The notes under the pieces: model-generated
Databases searched by the model: none
What the model saw: the letters and a program-made list of their open reading frames with translations, nothing else
Told to the model about the DNA's origin: nothing
Translations under genes and position numbers: made by a program
NCBI GenBank assembly: GCA_016712715.1
Contig: JADJQM010000003.1
Coordinates: 868,001 to 932,000, forward strand
DNA length: 64,000 nucleotides
Direction of reading: 5' to 3'
Source of the DNA: Rhodospirillaceae bacterium
GTDB taxonomy: Bacteria > Pseudomonadota > Alphaproteobacteria > Dongiales > Dongiaceae
Part shown: in pieces, positions 34,276 through 44,120 of the stretch
Position numbering within the stretch: position 1 is the first letter of the stretch
Layout of the letters: each line of letters starts with the position of its first letter

Positions 34276-35267
34276 TGCCGGCCACCACCCTGCACCCGGC
34301 CACCACCCTGCACCCGGCCGACACCGTGCCGCGCGGCAAGCACCGGATCATGACGCCCGAAGGCGTGCAACTGACCTTCGACCTTGCCGATTCCGGAGAG
34401 AGGCTCGGCGCCTTTCTGCTCGATGCGTTCTTTATCGTGCTCATCATCGTCGGCCTGGTGATTGGCGCCCTCGTCGCCGGCATGTCGGGGCTGTTCGACG
34501 ATGGCGGCGGCTGGCTGCTGGCCGCGCTGGTTGTCGCCCTTTTCCTGGTGCGGACCTTCTACTTCGCGGTGTTCGAGCTGCATTGGCGTGGCGCCACACC
34601 CGGCAAACGGGCGATGAAGCTGCGCGTCATCGACCGGGCGGGCGGACCGTTGCGGGCCGACGCCATCCTGGTGCGCAACCTGATGCGCGAGATCGAGGTG
34701 TTCCTGCCTCTGACCGCCCTCCTCGCCGGTCAGGGCAGCATCGGCGATGAAAGCTGGATGATCCTGTTCCTGCTGGCTTGGAGCGGCCTCTTTACCTTGT
34801 TTCCGTTGTTCAACCGCGACCGATTGCGATTGGGCGATCTGGTCGCCGGCACCTGCGTCATCGCAGCACCGCGCGCCATGTTGCTGCGGGATCTGGTCGA
34901 GCGGACCGCCAAGCGCACCAGCGCCGGTGAGGCGGCCGCTGCCGCGCGCTACCGCTTCACACAGCAGCAGTTGAACGTCTACGGCATCATGGAATTGCAG
35001 ACCCTGGAAGAAGTCCTGCGCCGCGGTGATCTGCACGCCGCGGCGACGCGCCATGAGGTGGCGCTCCGCATCCGCAAGCGCATCGGCTGGCAGGACGACC
35101 CGGCCGCGGCGACGCCGTTCGATGCCGGAGCCTTCCTCAACGCCTTCTATGCCGCGCAACGCGGCCGGCTGGAACGGGACATGCTGTTCGGCGTCCGCCG
35201 CAAGGACAAGAACGATCGCGGCGAGGGATCCGCCAGGAAATATGGCCGTCGGCCGGACGGGCGTTGA
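34272..35267 (+). CDS. RDD family membrane protein with extra C-terminal domain
   Basis: A 331-residue protein. An RDD domain (about residues 25-215) has the Arg-Asp-Asp-type pattern LADSGERLGAFLLDAFFIVL, VFELHWRGATPGKRAMKLRV and LRLGDLVAGT, with 3-4 membrane helices. The last 110 residues (TQQQLNVYGIMELQTLEEVL, RKRIGWQDDP, AAQRGRLERDMLFGVRRKD) form a soluble charged tail, not part of RDD. Near the start an 18-bp unit is duplicated (34280-34315), giving ATTLHP twice. ATG 34272 overlaps the SpoIIM stop by 4 bp. It is the last gene of the six-gene operon. Confidence 0.88.
   Translation: MMPATTLHPATTLHPADTVPRGKHRIMTPEGVQLTFDLADSGERLGAFLLDAFFIVLIIVGLVIGALVAGMSGLFDDGGGWLLAALVVALFLVRTFYFAVFELHWRGATPGKRAMKLRVIDRAGGPLRADAILVRNLMREIEVFLPLTALLAGQGSIGDESWMILFLLAWSGLFTLFPLFNRDRLRLGDLVAGTCVIAAPRAMLLRDLVERTAKRTSAGEAAAAARYRFTQQQLNVYGIMELQTLEEVLRRGDLHAAATRHEVALRIRKRIGWQDDPAAATPFDAGAFLNAFYAAQRGRLERDMLFGVRRKDKNDRGEGSARKYGRRPDGR
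34280..34315 (+). repeat. 18-bp tandem duplication inside the RDD gene
   Basis: The unit GGCCACCACCCTGCACCC occurs twice without a break and adds one copy of six residues (ATTLHP) near the N-terminus. The duplication is in frame, so the protein is merely lengthened. It is a candidate site of length variation between strains. Confidence 0.85.
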
Positions 35268-35291
35268 TCGACCCGCCCGGCTAACGATCCC

Positions 35292-36074
35292 TCAGTCAAA
35301 CAGCCTGGCAATATCCTCGATATCAACGCCTTCCTTGTCGGCGCGGAGATAGTAATAGGTCACGGCATTTGAGACCGAAAAGAACGCACCGATGATGGCA
35401 TTGAGAGCGTAGCTGACGATGACGATCATGTTGACGGAAGCCATTGCGCCCAACATGACTGCGCCGAACCCGACCAGCAACTCGATGCCGATCGAAACCA
35501 ACCCGACCAGCAGCAGGATAGCGAAGATGGACCAGCGCTTACCCTTGGTCAGTTCGCCAGAACGGGTGAACGCCGCGCCGAGACCTTTCTTTTCAACGAC
35601 GATGGCCGGCACGTATAGCCAGTACACAACGGCGATGATGATGCCCGGAATGACCAGCAACATGGTGCCGAGGCCGACCAGCAGGCCATAGCAGACGGCG
35701 CCGATGGCGATCATCGGCAGAACGCCGATGGCACGCGAAAAGCATTCGCCCAGGCCGATTTTCTGCCCACGCAGATCCTGAAAGGAACCGTAGACCAGCG
35801 TCGCGGTGGTGAAGCCGTTGGCGATGGCCGAGACCAGCACCAGGATAGCGACATAGGTGAAAGTGGCGCCGGCATCCGGCACGACCACCGTGGCCGAATT
35901 GGCGTTGAGATTGGGATCCAGATACAATTGCGTGAGCAACGTCGGCAACTGCACGACAGTGGCGATGATGGCAAAGGGTATGAAATTGCGACCGAGAATG
36001 GCGAGGCTGGTGCCCAGCACTTTGCCTATGCCAAATTGAGCCCCCAGCGCCGGCGGCGCGATATCCTGTGACAT
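35292..36074 (-). CDS. Multi-pass membrane protein, GPDPase membrane-domain-like
   Basis: A 260-residue protein with six hydrophobic helices (FIPFAIIATVVQLPTLL, FTYVAILVLVSAIANGFTTA, VLPMIAIGAVCYGLLVGLG, LLVIPGIIIAVVYWLYVPAI, IFAILLLVGLVSIGIELLVG, ALNAIIGAFFSVSNAVTYYY). The VIPGIIIAVVYWLYVPAIVVEKKG segment, seen in pieces, and the YYYLRADKEG end resemble the glycerophosphodiesterase membrane-domain (PF10110-like) group of unknown function. There is no catalytic domain. ATG 36074 has GGGGGGAAC before it. It converges with the RDD gene. Confidence 0.75.
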   Translation of the reverse strand: MSQDIAPPALGAQFGIGKVLGTSLAILGRNFIPFAIIATVVQLPTLLTQLYLDPNLNANSATVVVPDAGATFTYVAILVLVSAIANGFTTATLVYGSFQDLRGQKIGLGECFSRAIGVLPMIAIGAVCYGLLVGLGTMLLVIPGIIIAVVYWLYVPAIVVEKKGLGAAFTRSGELTKGKRWSIFAILLLVGLVSIGIELLVGFGAVMLGAMASVNMIVIVSYALNAIIGAFFSVSNAVTYYYLRADKEGVDIEDIARLFD

Positions 36075-36226
36075 GTTCCCCCCAAATGATGCAAACCGCC
36101 CCACCGGGGCCGCTCAACCGAAGATGGTTGCATGAGGAAAGTTGCCGTATTGCGGGTTCAAGCGCAAGCCACCCGGCACAAGTGTCACAATTGCCTAGCA
36201 TGCGAGATATCACGGGTGGAGAGGGG

Positions 36227-37285
36227 TTAGAAGCCGACTGTCAGATTGATGTTGGCGAATTTGGCGGCATCATCCTGGCCTTCAAACTCCTGGGTGCGGT
36301 AGGTGAACCCGGCATCGAGCTTGATCGCGTTAGACCAGAACAGGGCGACGCCACCGGTGATGTCGCCGACAAAGACCTCCTTGTCGACCGAACGGCTGTC
36401 GCGAAACGTGTTGCCGTCGAGAAAGATGTTCTGTGCCACGGCGCGCCCCTGCGCGCCGACATAGACATAGAAGCCGAACGGATCTTCGAGATAGTCGGCA
36501 TTGAAATAACTGGTGCCGGACAAGGACGGCCGGATGCGATTCGGACCGTAATCAGCTTCGAGGTTGCGCCCGAAACGCAGCATGGTGCCGACCTCGCCAT
36601 AGGTCATGACGTTGCCGAGAGTTACGCCTGCCTCAGGAATGGCATCGACGGCGAAACCGCCGACCAAGGGCTGGATGAAGCGGTATTTGCGCTCATAGCT
36701 CAGCATCAACCCGGGTTCGTTGTGAACCTGCCGGTCCCAGCCATTGGCTGTGTCGACGCCGATGAACTGATGGTAGTCATTCTGCGCCGGCCTCGCCTGT
36801 GCCGCCGGGCCGACGATGCCGACCAGCAGTTCGAGATTGTCGAGGCGGCGGCGGTCGGTGTCCTGCACCCAGCCGATACCAGCATAGGTCCAGCCGGCAT
36901 AGGGACGGTCCTCTGGGTCCGGATCCTCGGCGTCGGTATCGGTCGGCGTGAAGATGCTCTGGCCGAAGATCACCTGGTAGCGGCGCGACACCTCGCCGCC
37001 GGATTCTCCCTCGGACTCCGGCGTACCGAATATGCCAATCGAAGCGAGCCCCGAAAAAGGCGAGGCAAAGGCGCTGTCGCTGGCCACATCCGGACCGAGA
37101 TAGGCGAATTCAAACCCCTGCGTGTAATAGCGGTCCGTCGGGAAGACGATCGAATCGTTTTCCTCGGTGAGCGTGATGCGGCCGAACTCGTCGGCCTGCG
37201 CGGCTCTTCCCAGGGCAGGCGCACAAAGAATCAGAGGCGCCAAGAATGCCGCGTAGCAGGCCGATTGGGTCTTCATGATGGGCAT
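36227..37285 (-). CDS. lpxR: LpxR-like lipid A deacylase, outer membrane
   Basis: A 352-residue beta-barrel protein with an N-terminal signal (LAPLILCAPALGRAAQA). It belongs to the DUF2219/LpxR family. The conserved start LTEENDSIVFPTDRYYTQG, RPYAGWTYAG, and QVHNEPGLM with the His/Glu pair match the calcium-dependent 3'-O-deacylase of Salmonella, which removes acyl chains from lipid A in the outer membrane. The barrel ends with an aromatic terminal residue (LTVGF), as outer-membrane proteins do. Activity on this organism's lipid A is inferred. It stands alone, with about 210 non-coding bases before the next gene. Confidence 0.85.
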   Translation of the reverse strand: MPIMKTQSACYAAFLAPLILCAPALGRAAQADEFGRITLTEENDSIVFPTDRYYTQGFEFAYLGPDVASDSAFASPFSGLASIGIFGTPESEGESGGEVSRRYQVIFGQSIFTPTDTDAEDPDPEDRPYAGWTYAGIGWVQDTDRRRLDNLELLVGIVGPAAQARPAQNDYHQFIGVDTANGWDRQVHNEPGLMLSYERKYRFIQPLVGGFAVDAIPEAGVTLGNVMTYGEVGTMLRFGRNLEADYGPNRIRPSLSGTSYFNADYLEDPFGFYVYVGAQGRAVAQNIFLDGNTFRDSRSVDKEVFVGDITGGVALFWSNAIKLDAGFTYRTQEFEGQDDAAKFANINLTVGF

Positions 37286-37499
37286 GGACTCTCATGGGAA
37301 TGAGGACGCAGAAGCAGCGCCTGGACGGGTGCTTAACGGCCCTGGGCGTCCGAAGTTCCCCGTCCGGCGGACATGGCCTCGCTATTTCCATTTTTCGGTG
37401 GAAATATCAATTCACGTCAACGTGTTGATCTCCCCCGGGATAAAGCAGGATCAGGCTAGAATTGGCGAGGATCGGATGATCACAACGCGCATGCGCCAC

Positions 37500-38519
37500 C
37501 TATATCTTCATCACCACGCGGCCGAGGGAGGGGAAGGCTTCGATATGGCGATGCGCCTCGACGAAGTCATCAAAGGCAAAGACCCGGTCGATAATCGGCC
37601 GCAGCATGCCTTGCGCCGTCATGCGGTTGATCTCCTCGAGGGCGGCCTTCACCGCGACATCGTCGGCCTTGATGCCAAGTTCGGCATGGCCGGTGAAGTC
37701 CAACAATGAAAACCGATGGAACTGAAGATGCTTGCGGAACGCCGCCCAGGCCGGGAAAGCCGCCTCGTTGCCACCGTCGAGACCGTAGAGAATAAGCTTG
37801 CCACAGGGGGCTGCGACATCGCCCAGGAGCGCCATCTGATGGCCGCCGCAACCATCGACCACCACCTCGACACCCTTGGTGTGCGTGAAGTTGCCGACGG
37901 CGAGGCTGAGATCCTGTTCTTCGGTCAGCACGACCTTGTCAGCGCCGAGCCGGATCAGCGCGTCATGTGGTGCTGCGTCACGCGTTGCGGCGACGACATG
38001 GGCGCCGAGTGCTTTAGCCATCTGCACCATGGCACCGCCCATGCAGCGCGCGGCCTCGGTCACCAGCACGGTCTGGCCCGATTTCAGCCGCGCGAGATTG
38101 GCCAGAGCAAAATAGGCACTGAGCTGTGGCGTGTAGTGGACGGCGGCATCGGTCGCCACGAAATCCGCAGCGACGGGATAGCGCGTGAGCGCTTCGCGCG
38201 GCATCAGGACATGATCGCCATAGGCTGGGTAGCGGTTCGGCGTGTGCGCCCGAAAGCTCGCAACCTTGTCGCCGAGAGCGAGGTCGGTGACGCCCTCGCC
38301 CAAGGCCTCGACCTCTCCCGCCAGTTCCGAACCAATTCCGGCCGGCAGATTGGCCTGCTCGGAAGCGAGATTCTGCCGCCACAGCACGTCTTCCCAACTG
38401 ACGCCAATAGCCTCAACGCGCACAAGGACTTCGCCCGCACCCGGTTTGGGTGTCGGCACGTCTTCGCATTTGAGGACCTCTGCCTCACCAAAGCGGTGAA
38501 AGCGGATCATTCGGGACAT
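37500..38519 (-). CDS. Zinc-type alcohol dehydrogenase/quinone oxidoreductase family protein
   Basis: A 339-residue MDR-superfamily reductase. It has the N-terminal GroES-like half (MIRFHRFGEAEVLKCEDVP, GIGSELAGEVEALGEGVTDL) and an NAD(P) Rossmann half in which the usual GAxGGVG motif is TEAARCMGGAMVQMA, a looser form. Structural zinc cysteines are absent, so it is closer to zeta-crystallin-like quinone oxidoreductases. ATG 38519 has GAGG 6 bases upstream. It is divergent from a LysR regulator 169 bp away, which probably controls it. The substrate is unknown. Confidence 0.85.
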   Translation of the reverse strand: MSRMIRFHRFGEAEVLKCEDVPTPKPGAGEVLVRVEAIGVSWEDVLWRQNLASEQANLPAGIGSELAGEVEALGEGVTDLALGDKVASFRAHTPNRYPAYGDHVLMPREALTRYPVAADFVATDAAVHYTPQLSAYFALANLARLKSGQTVLVTEAARCMGGAMVQMAKALGAHVVAATRDAAPHDALIRLGADKVVLTEEQDLSLAVGNFTHTKGVEVVVDGCGGHQMALLGDVAAPCGKLILYGLDGGNEAAFPAWAAFRKHLQFHRFSLLDFTGHAELGIKADDVAVKAALEEINRMTAQGMLRPIIDRVFAFDDFVEAHRHIEAFPSLGRVVMKI

Positions 38520-38688
38520 AGCAACCTCGACGACAGCGCCTGGGACAATGACGCAGTTCATATGTAAGGCCGACAGAGAGCCATAACTATTCACCCCGGT
38601 CGATAGTCGTCATGTGCGAATCTGATAAGAGTGTTGGATTGGCCGCCGTATCCGGGCATTATTTTGCACTGCAACCACGGGTTTTCTG

Positions 38689-39606
38689 ATGAACCGAAAC
38701 GATTTGCGGCGCATCGACTTCAATTTGCTGATCGTCTTCGAAACGCTGATGCATGAGCGCAGCGTGACCAAAACGGCGGAGAAACTGTTCCTGGGCCAGC
38801 CGGCGATCTCTGCCGCGCTGGTGCGTTTGCGCGCGCTGTTCAATGACGAATTGTTCGTCCGCACCGGCCGGAGCATGGAGCCGACCACCCGGGCGCTGGA
38901 GATTTTCAGCCTGCTGACCCCGGCGCTCGATTCCATCTCAACGGCACTCAGCACGTCGCAGGAATTCGATCCGGCGACCGCCACCAACATCTTCCGGGTC
39001 GGCTTGTCGGACGATGTCGAGTTCAGCCTGCTGCCGCTCCTCCTGCGCCGCTTGCGGGCCGAAGCGCCGGGCGTCGTGCTGGTGGTCCGGCGAGTCAATT
39101 ACCTGCTGGCCCCTGGCATGTTGGCCTCGGGAGAGATTTCCGTCGCGGTGAGCTTTCTCGATGATCTGCCGGCTAATGCCAAGAAGAAGACCGTGCGCCG
39201 CATCCGCGCCAAGATGCTGCGGGCGGACACCACGCCGGGCAAGCTGACCCTGGACGAGTATTGCGCGCGACCCCACGCGATCGTCTCCTTCGCCGGTGAC
39301 CTCAATGGCTATGTGGACAATGAACTTGCCAAAATTGGCCGGACCCGCAAGGTGGTCCTGGCGGTGCCGCAGTTCAACGGGCTGGGCAGTCTGCTGGCCG
39401 GCACCGACATCATCACAACCGTGCCGGATTACACCGCCGACTACCTGGCGGCCAGCGGTGGGTTGCGTATCGAGGAGCACCCGCTGAGCCTGCCGCCCGG
39501 CAGCCTGTCGATGGCCTGGCGCGGCGCCCAAGACAATGATCCGGCAGAGAAATGGCTGCGATCGCGCATCACCATGTTTGTCGGTGACGAGGAATCATTA
39601 GGCTAG
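38689..39606 (+). CDS. LysR family transcriptional regulator
   Basis: A 305-residue regulator. The N-terminal winged helix-turn-helix is NLLIVFETLMHERSVTKTAE with the recognition helix GQPAISAALVRLRALF and FVRTGRSMEPT (residues 10-65). The effector domain follows (IFRVGLSDDVEFSLLPLLLRR). It is closer to the NodD/PcpR-like LysR subgroup, in which the first residues are MNRNDLRRIDFNLL. It is divergently placed to the quinone-oxidoreductase gene, the classic LysR-target arrangement. The RND adaptor gene starts 120 bp downstream and could be a second target. Confidence 0.9.
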   Translation: MNRNDLRRIDFNLLIVFETLMHERSVTKTAEKLFLGQPAISAALVRLRALFNDELFVRTGRSMEPTTRALEIFSLLTPALDSISTALSTSQEFDPATATNIFRVGLSDDVEFSLLPLLLRRLRAEAPGVVLVVRRVNYLLAPGMLASGEISVAVSFLDDLPANAKKKTVRRIRAKMLRADTTPGKLTLDEYCARPHAIVSFAGDLNGYVDNELAKIGRTRKVVLAVPQFNGLGSLLAGTDIITTVPDYTADYLAASGGLRIEEHPLSLPPGSLSMAWRGAQDNDPAEKWLRSRITMFVGDEESLG

Positions 39607-39726
39607 GCTTGAGGTTTCCGGCACATATCACTCCCAGTGATATTCATCTTCACGCCGTTCTATTCGTCCCTGGCGCTGCACCTGCGCACATTCCACCGAT
39701 ATTGGAATCATTCGTCGGAGCCGGGT

Positions 39727-40935
39727 ATGAATTTCCCCTCGAAGCTTGTGTATATTGCTGCTGGCCTTGCTGCCCTCGTCACGCTCACTGCCTGCGAGAA
39801 GCCGCAGGCAGCCCAGCAAGAACGGCCGCTCACCAAGGTGAGCGTCGCCGAGGTCATCCAGCACCCGGTCAATGAATGGGACGAACTCACCGGCCGCCTG
39901 GAGGCACCGCAATCGGTCGTGATCCGCGCCCGGGTATCCGGCTATGTCGACAAGATCGCCTTCGAGGAAGGCGAATTGGTGAAGAAAGGCGATCTCCTCG
40001 TGCAGATCGACCCGCGCCCATTCGCGGCCGAGGTGAAACGCCTCGCCGCCCAATTGGATCGTGCCCGCGCCACCGCCAAGCGCGCCGATAACGAAGCCAA
40101 GCGTGGCGAGCAACTGCGCTCCGGCAAGATCATCGGCGGCGAAGAAGCCGATGCGCGCAACAGCACGGCGGCGGAAGCTAAAGCCGCGGTCGCCGCAACC
40201 CAGGCCCAGCTCGATATCGCCAATCTCAACCTCAGCTTCACCGAAGTGCGCGCGCCGATCGATGGCCGTGTGAGCCGCGCCGATCTGACCGTGGGCAACC
40301 TGGCCCAAGCCGACGAAAGCCGCCTCACCAGCGTCGTCTCCACCGACAAGGTCTATGCCTATTTCGACATCGATGAAGCGGTCTATCTGAAATACGAGAA
40401 CCTGACCCGCCTGGGTGAACTCACGGCGACGGCGCCGGTCTATCTCGGCCTCTCTAATGAAGTGGGCCATCCGCATCAGGGCCAGATGGATTTCGTCGAC
40501 AACCAGGTCAATCCGAAGACCGGCACTATCCGCGCGCGCGCCGTGTTCGACAATTCGGAGGGCGTTTTCACGCCGGGCCTCTACGTCCGCGTCAAGCTGG
40601 TCGGCAGCGCCAACTATACAGCGAGCCTGATCAGCGACGCCGCCATCGGCACGGATCTCGGCAAGAAGTTCGTGCTGGTGCTCGACAAGGACAACAAGGT
40701 CGCCTACCGCAGCATCGACATGGGGCCGAAGCTGGAAGGCCTGCGCATCGTGCGTTCCGGTCTGGCGAAGGGCGACAAGGTCGTCGTCAACGGCTTGCAG
40801 CGCGTCCGCCCCGGCATGCCGGTCGATCCGCAACTGGTGCCGATGGCCGATGACAAGACGTTGGCCGGCTTTGCCACCTCCGCAGGCTCCAACCAGGTCG
40901 CCGCAAAGCTTGCGGCCGAACCTGCCGCGAACTGA
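39727..40935 (+). CDS. RND efflux periplasmic adaptor lipoprotein
   Basis: A 402-residue membrane-fusion protein of the AcrA/MexA class. It has a lipoprotein signal (LVYIAAGLAALVTLTAC, lipobox LTAC at about residue 21), the barrel-sandwich half-motifs VVIRARVSGYVDKIAFEEGE and VRAPIDGRVSRADLT, a helical hairpin between them (EVKRLAAQLDRARATAKRAD), and a beta-barrel domain (YFDIDEAVYLKYENL, GQMDFVDNQVNPKTGTIRAR). ATG 39727 has GGAG upstream. It lies 11 bp before its pump gene. No outer-membrane channel gene follows, so an unlinked TolC-type channel is expected. Confidence 0.92.
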   Translation: MNFPSKLVYIAAGLAALVTLTACEKPQAAQQERPLTKVSVAEVIQHPVNEWDELTGRLEAPQSVVIRARVSGYVDKIAFEEGELVKKGDLLVQIDPRPFAAEVKRLAAQLDRARATAKRADNEAKRGEQLRSGKIIGGEEADARNSTAAEAKAAVAATQAQLDIANLNLSFTEVRAPIDGRVSRADLTVGNLAQADESRLTSVVSTDKVYAYFDIDEAVYLKYENLTRLGELTATAPVYLGLSNEVGHPHQGQMDFVDNQVNPKTGTIRARAVFDNSEGVFTPGLYVRVKLVGSANYTASLISDAAIGTDLGKKFVLVLDKDNKVAYRSIDMGPKLEGLRIVRSGLAKGDKVVVNGLQRVRPGMPVDPQLVPMADDKTLAGFATSAGSNQVAAKLAAEPAAN

Positions 40936-40946
40936 AAGACAAACCG

Positions 40947-43900
40947 ATGAACTTCTCGCAATTCTTCATTCAGCGGCCGATCTTTGCGGCGGTGCTGTCG
41001 CTCGTCATCCTGATCGGCGGCGTCATATCGCTCTTCCAGCTGCCGATCAGCGAATATCCGGAAGTGGTGCCGCCCACGGTCGTGGTCCGCGCCACCTTCC
41101 CGGGCGCCAACCCGAAGGTCATCGGCGAAACGGTGGCGGCTCCGCTTGAACAGGCGATCAACGGCGTCGAGAACATGCTCTACATGTCCTCGCAATCGAC
41201 GGCTGACGGCAAGATGACTCTGACCGTCACGCTGGCATTGGGCACCGATCTCGACAACGCCCAGGTGCAGGTGCAGAACCGCGTCACCCGCACCCTGCCC
41301 AAGCTGCCGGAAGAAGTGCAGCGCATCGGCATCACCGTCGACAAGGCGTCGCCCGACCTCACCATGGTGGTCCATCTCACCTCGCCGGATAAGCGCTATG
41401 ACATGCTCTATCTGTCGAACTATGCCCTGCTCAATGTGAAGGACGAACTCACTCGTCTCGAAGGTGTGGGCGATGTGCAGCTGTTCGGCCTCGGCGACTA
41501 TTCGCTGCGTGTCTGGCTTGATCCCAACAAAGTGGCCTCGCGCGGCCTCACCGCCAGCGACGTCGTGCGCGCTATCCGCGAGCAGAACCGTCAGGTGGCG
41601 GCCGGTGCGCTCGGCGCCCCGCCCTCCCCCGGCGAGAATGCATTCCAGCTCTCGATCAACACCCAGGGCCGGCTGGTGACGGAAGAGGAATTCGAGAACG
41701 TCATCATCCATGTCGGCGACAATGGCGAGATCACGCGGCTGCGCGATGTGGCGCGGATCGAGCTTGGCTCCAGCCAGTATGCGCTCCGCTCGCTCCTCAA
41801 CAACCAGCCCGCCGTCGCCATTCCGATCTTCCAGCGCCCGGGCTCCAACGCGATTGCCATTTCCGATGCCGTCCGCGCCAAAATGGCCGAGCTGAAGCAG
41901 AACTTCCCGGAAGGCGTCGACTATTCGATCGTCTATGACCCGACCGTCTTCGTGCGCGGCTCGATCGAGGCGGTGGTGCATACCCTCCTCGAAGCCATCG
42001 CCCTCGTCGTGCTGGTGGTCGTCCTCTTCCTGCAGACCTGGCGCGCCTCGATCATTCCGCTGGTGGCCGTGCCGGTCTCGCTCATCGGCACCTTCGCGGT
42101 GATGCATTTCTTCGGCTTCTCGCTCAACGCCTTGTCGCTGTTCGGCATGGTGCTGGCTATCGGCATCGTGGTCGATGATGCCATCGTCGTCGTGGAAAAC
42201 GTCGAACGCAACATCGAACTGGGCCTCAAACCGGTCGACGCTACCAAGCGGGCCATGCGCGAGGTGACAGGACCGATCGTCGCCACGGCACTGGTGCTGT
42301 GCGCGGTGTTCATCCCGACGGCTTTCATCTCCGGTCTCACCGGCCAGTTCTATCGCCAGTTCGCGCTCACCATCGCCATTTCGACGGTGATCTCGGCGTT
42401 CAACTCGCTGACCCTTTCGCCCGCCTTGGCGGCCTACCTCCTCAAGGGTCATGGCGAGAAGAAGGATGGTTTCTCGCGGCTGCTCGATTTCATCTTCGGT
42501 CGGTTCCTGTTCCGCCCGTTCAACCGGTTCTTCGAGAAACTGAGCTTTGGTTATGTCGGCACCGTGCGGCGCGTGCTGCGCGGTTCGGCCATCGCCCTTT
42601 TCGTCTATGTCGGGCTGGTGGCGCTGGGGTGGACCGGCTTTGCCAACACGCCGACCGGCTTCGTTCCGCAGCAGGACAAGCAGTATCTGGTGGCCTTTGC
42701 CCAGTTGCCCGACGCAGCGACCCTCGACCGCAGCGAGGAAGTGATCAAGAAGATGTCGGACATGGCCCTCAAATATCCGGGCGTGCTCGACACGGTCGCC
42801 TTCCCGGGTCTCTCCATCAACGGCTTCACCAACAGCCCCAATAGCGGCATCGTCTTCGTCACGCTGAAACCGTTCGAAGAGCGGCGCGATCCAGGTCAGT
42901 CGGCGGGTGCCATCGCAGGTGCCCTGAATGGCCAGTTCGCCGGGATCCAGGACGCGTTCATCGCCATCTTCCCACCGCCCCCGGTGCAGGGCTTGGGCAC
43001 CATCGGCGGCTTCCGCCTACAGATCGAGGATCGTGGTCAGCTGGGTTACGAGGAGCTTTATAAGGAAACACAGAACATTCTCGCCAAGGCGCAGAGCATG
43101 CCGGAACTGGCCGGCCTCTTCTCCAGCTACCAGATCAACGTGCCGCAGATCGATGCTGATATCGACCGCGATAAGGCGAAAACTCATGGCGTGGCCATCA
43201 GCGATATCTTCGACACGTTGCAGGCCAATCTCGGCTCGCTCTATGTCAACGACTTCAACCGGTTCGGCCGCACCTTCCAGGTCAATGTCCAGGCCGACCA
43301 GCAGTACCGCCTGGAGCCAGAACAGATCGGCCAGTTGAAAGTGCGTAACGACCAGGGTGAAATGGTGCCACTCTCGACCTTCGTGAAGGTCACGGACAGC
43401 GCCGGTCCCGACCGCGTGATGCATTACAATGGTTTTGCGACCGCGGAGATCAACGGCGGGCCGGCCCCCGGCTATTCATCCGGCCAGGCGCAGGCCGCGA
43501 TCGAAAAGCTGCTGGCGGCGGAACTTCCCAACGGCATGACCTATGAGTGGACGGAAATCACCTACCAGCAGATCCTGGCCGGCAATACCGCGCTCTTCGT
43601 CTTCCCACTGTGCATCCTGCTGGCTTTCCTGGTGCTGGCGGCGCAATACGAAAGCTGGGGCCTGCCGCTGGCGGTCATCCTGATCGTCCCGATGACGCTG
43701 CTCTCCGCCATTACGGGAGTCATTCTGTCGGGCGGCGACAACAACATCTTCACGCAGATCGGCTTGATCGTGCTGGTGGGACTTGCCTGCAAGAACGCAA
43801 TTCTGATCGTGGAATTTGCCAAGGACAAACAGGAGGAAGGGATGGACCGCCTCGCGGCGGTGCTTGAAGCCTGCCGTCTGCGCCTCCGGCCGATCCTGAT

Positions 43901-44114
43901 GACCTCGATCGCCTTCATCATGGGGGTGGTACCCCTGGTGCTGTCGACCGGCGCCGGTGCCGAGATGCGCCATGCCATGGGTGTGGCGGTGTTCTCCGGC
44001 ATGCTAGGTGTCACGTTCTTCGGCCTGCTGCTGACGCCGGTCTTCTACATGCTGATCAAGCGTATCAGCGAAGGCCGCCAGCCGGTAGTCGTGGCTCACG
44101 CGCCAGCGGAGTAG
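40947..44114 (+). CDS. RND multidrug efflux pump, HAE1 family
   Basis: A 1055-residue inner-membrane proton-driven pump of full length. It starts with the typical MNFSQFFIQRPIFAAVLSL. The proton-relay Asp pair is in GIVVDDAIVVVENVERN and the conserved Lys in CKNAILIVEFAKD. Two large periplasmic loops and 12 membrane helices are evident (for example VLVVVLFLQTWRASIIPLVA and ALFVFPLCILLAFLVLAAQY). The family exports drugs, dyes, bile salts or solvents. It is encoded with its adaptor at 39727-40935 and ends just before a palindromic repeat. Confidence 0.94.
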   Translation: MNFSQFFIQRPIFAAVLSLVILIGGVISLFQLPISEYPEVVPPTVVVRATFPGANPKVIGETVAAPLEQAINGVENMLYMSSQSTADGKMTLTVTLALGTDLDNAQVQVQNRVTRTLPKLPEEVQRIGITVDKASPDLTMVVHLTSPDKRYDMLYLSNYALLNVKDELTRLEGVGDVQLFGLGDYSLRVWLDPNKVASRGLTASDVVRAIREQNRQVAAGALGAPPSPGENAFQLSINTQGRLVTEEEFENVIIHVGDNGEITRLRDVARIELGSSQYALRSLLNNQPAVAIPIFQRPGSNAIAISDAVRAKMAELKQNFPEGVDYSIVYDPTVFVRGSIEAVVHTLLEAIALVVLVVVLFLQTWRASIIPLVAVPVSLIGTFAVMHFFGFSLNALSLFGMVLAIGIVVDDAIVVVENVERNIELGLKPVDATKRAMREVTGPIVATALVLCAVFIPTAFISGLTGQFYRQFALTIAISTVISAFNSLTLSPALAAYLLKGHGEKKDGFSRLLDFIFGRFLFRPFNRFFEKLSFGYVGTVRRVLRGSAIALFVYVGLVALGWTGFANTPTGFVPQQDKQYLVAFAQLPDAATLDRSEEVIKKMSDMALKYPGVLDTVAFPGLSINGFTNSPNSGIVFVTLKPFEERRDPGQSAGAIAGALNGQFAGIQDAFIAIFPPPPVQGLGTIGGFRLQIEDRGQLGYEELYKETQNILAKAQSMPELAGLFSSYQINVPQIDADIDRDKAKTHGVAISDIFDTLQANLGSLYVNDFNRFGRTFQVNVQADQQYRLEPEQIGQLKVRNDQGEMVPLSTFVKVTDSAGPDRVMHYNGFATAEINGGPAPGYSSGQAQAAIEKLLAAELPNGMTYEWTEITYQQILAGNTALFVFPLCILLAFLVLAAQYESWGLPLAVILIVPMTLLSAITGVILSGGDNNIFTQIGLIVLVGLACKNAILIVEFAKDKQEEGMDRLAAVLEACRLRLRPILMTSIAFIMGVVPLVLSTGAGAEMRHAMGVAVFSGMLGVTFFGLLLTPVFYMLIKRISEGRQPVVVAHAPAE

Positions 44115-44120
44115 CGCCCT

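Noticed and set aside
40704..42452. A 582-codon minus-strand frame within the first RND pump gene
   Set aside because: It is rich in His, Asp, Arg and Glu, typical of an antisense shadow, and covers the start of an intact RND gene.
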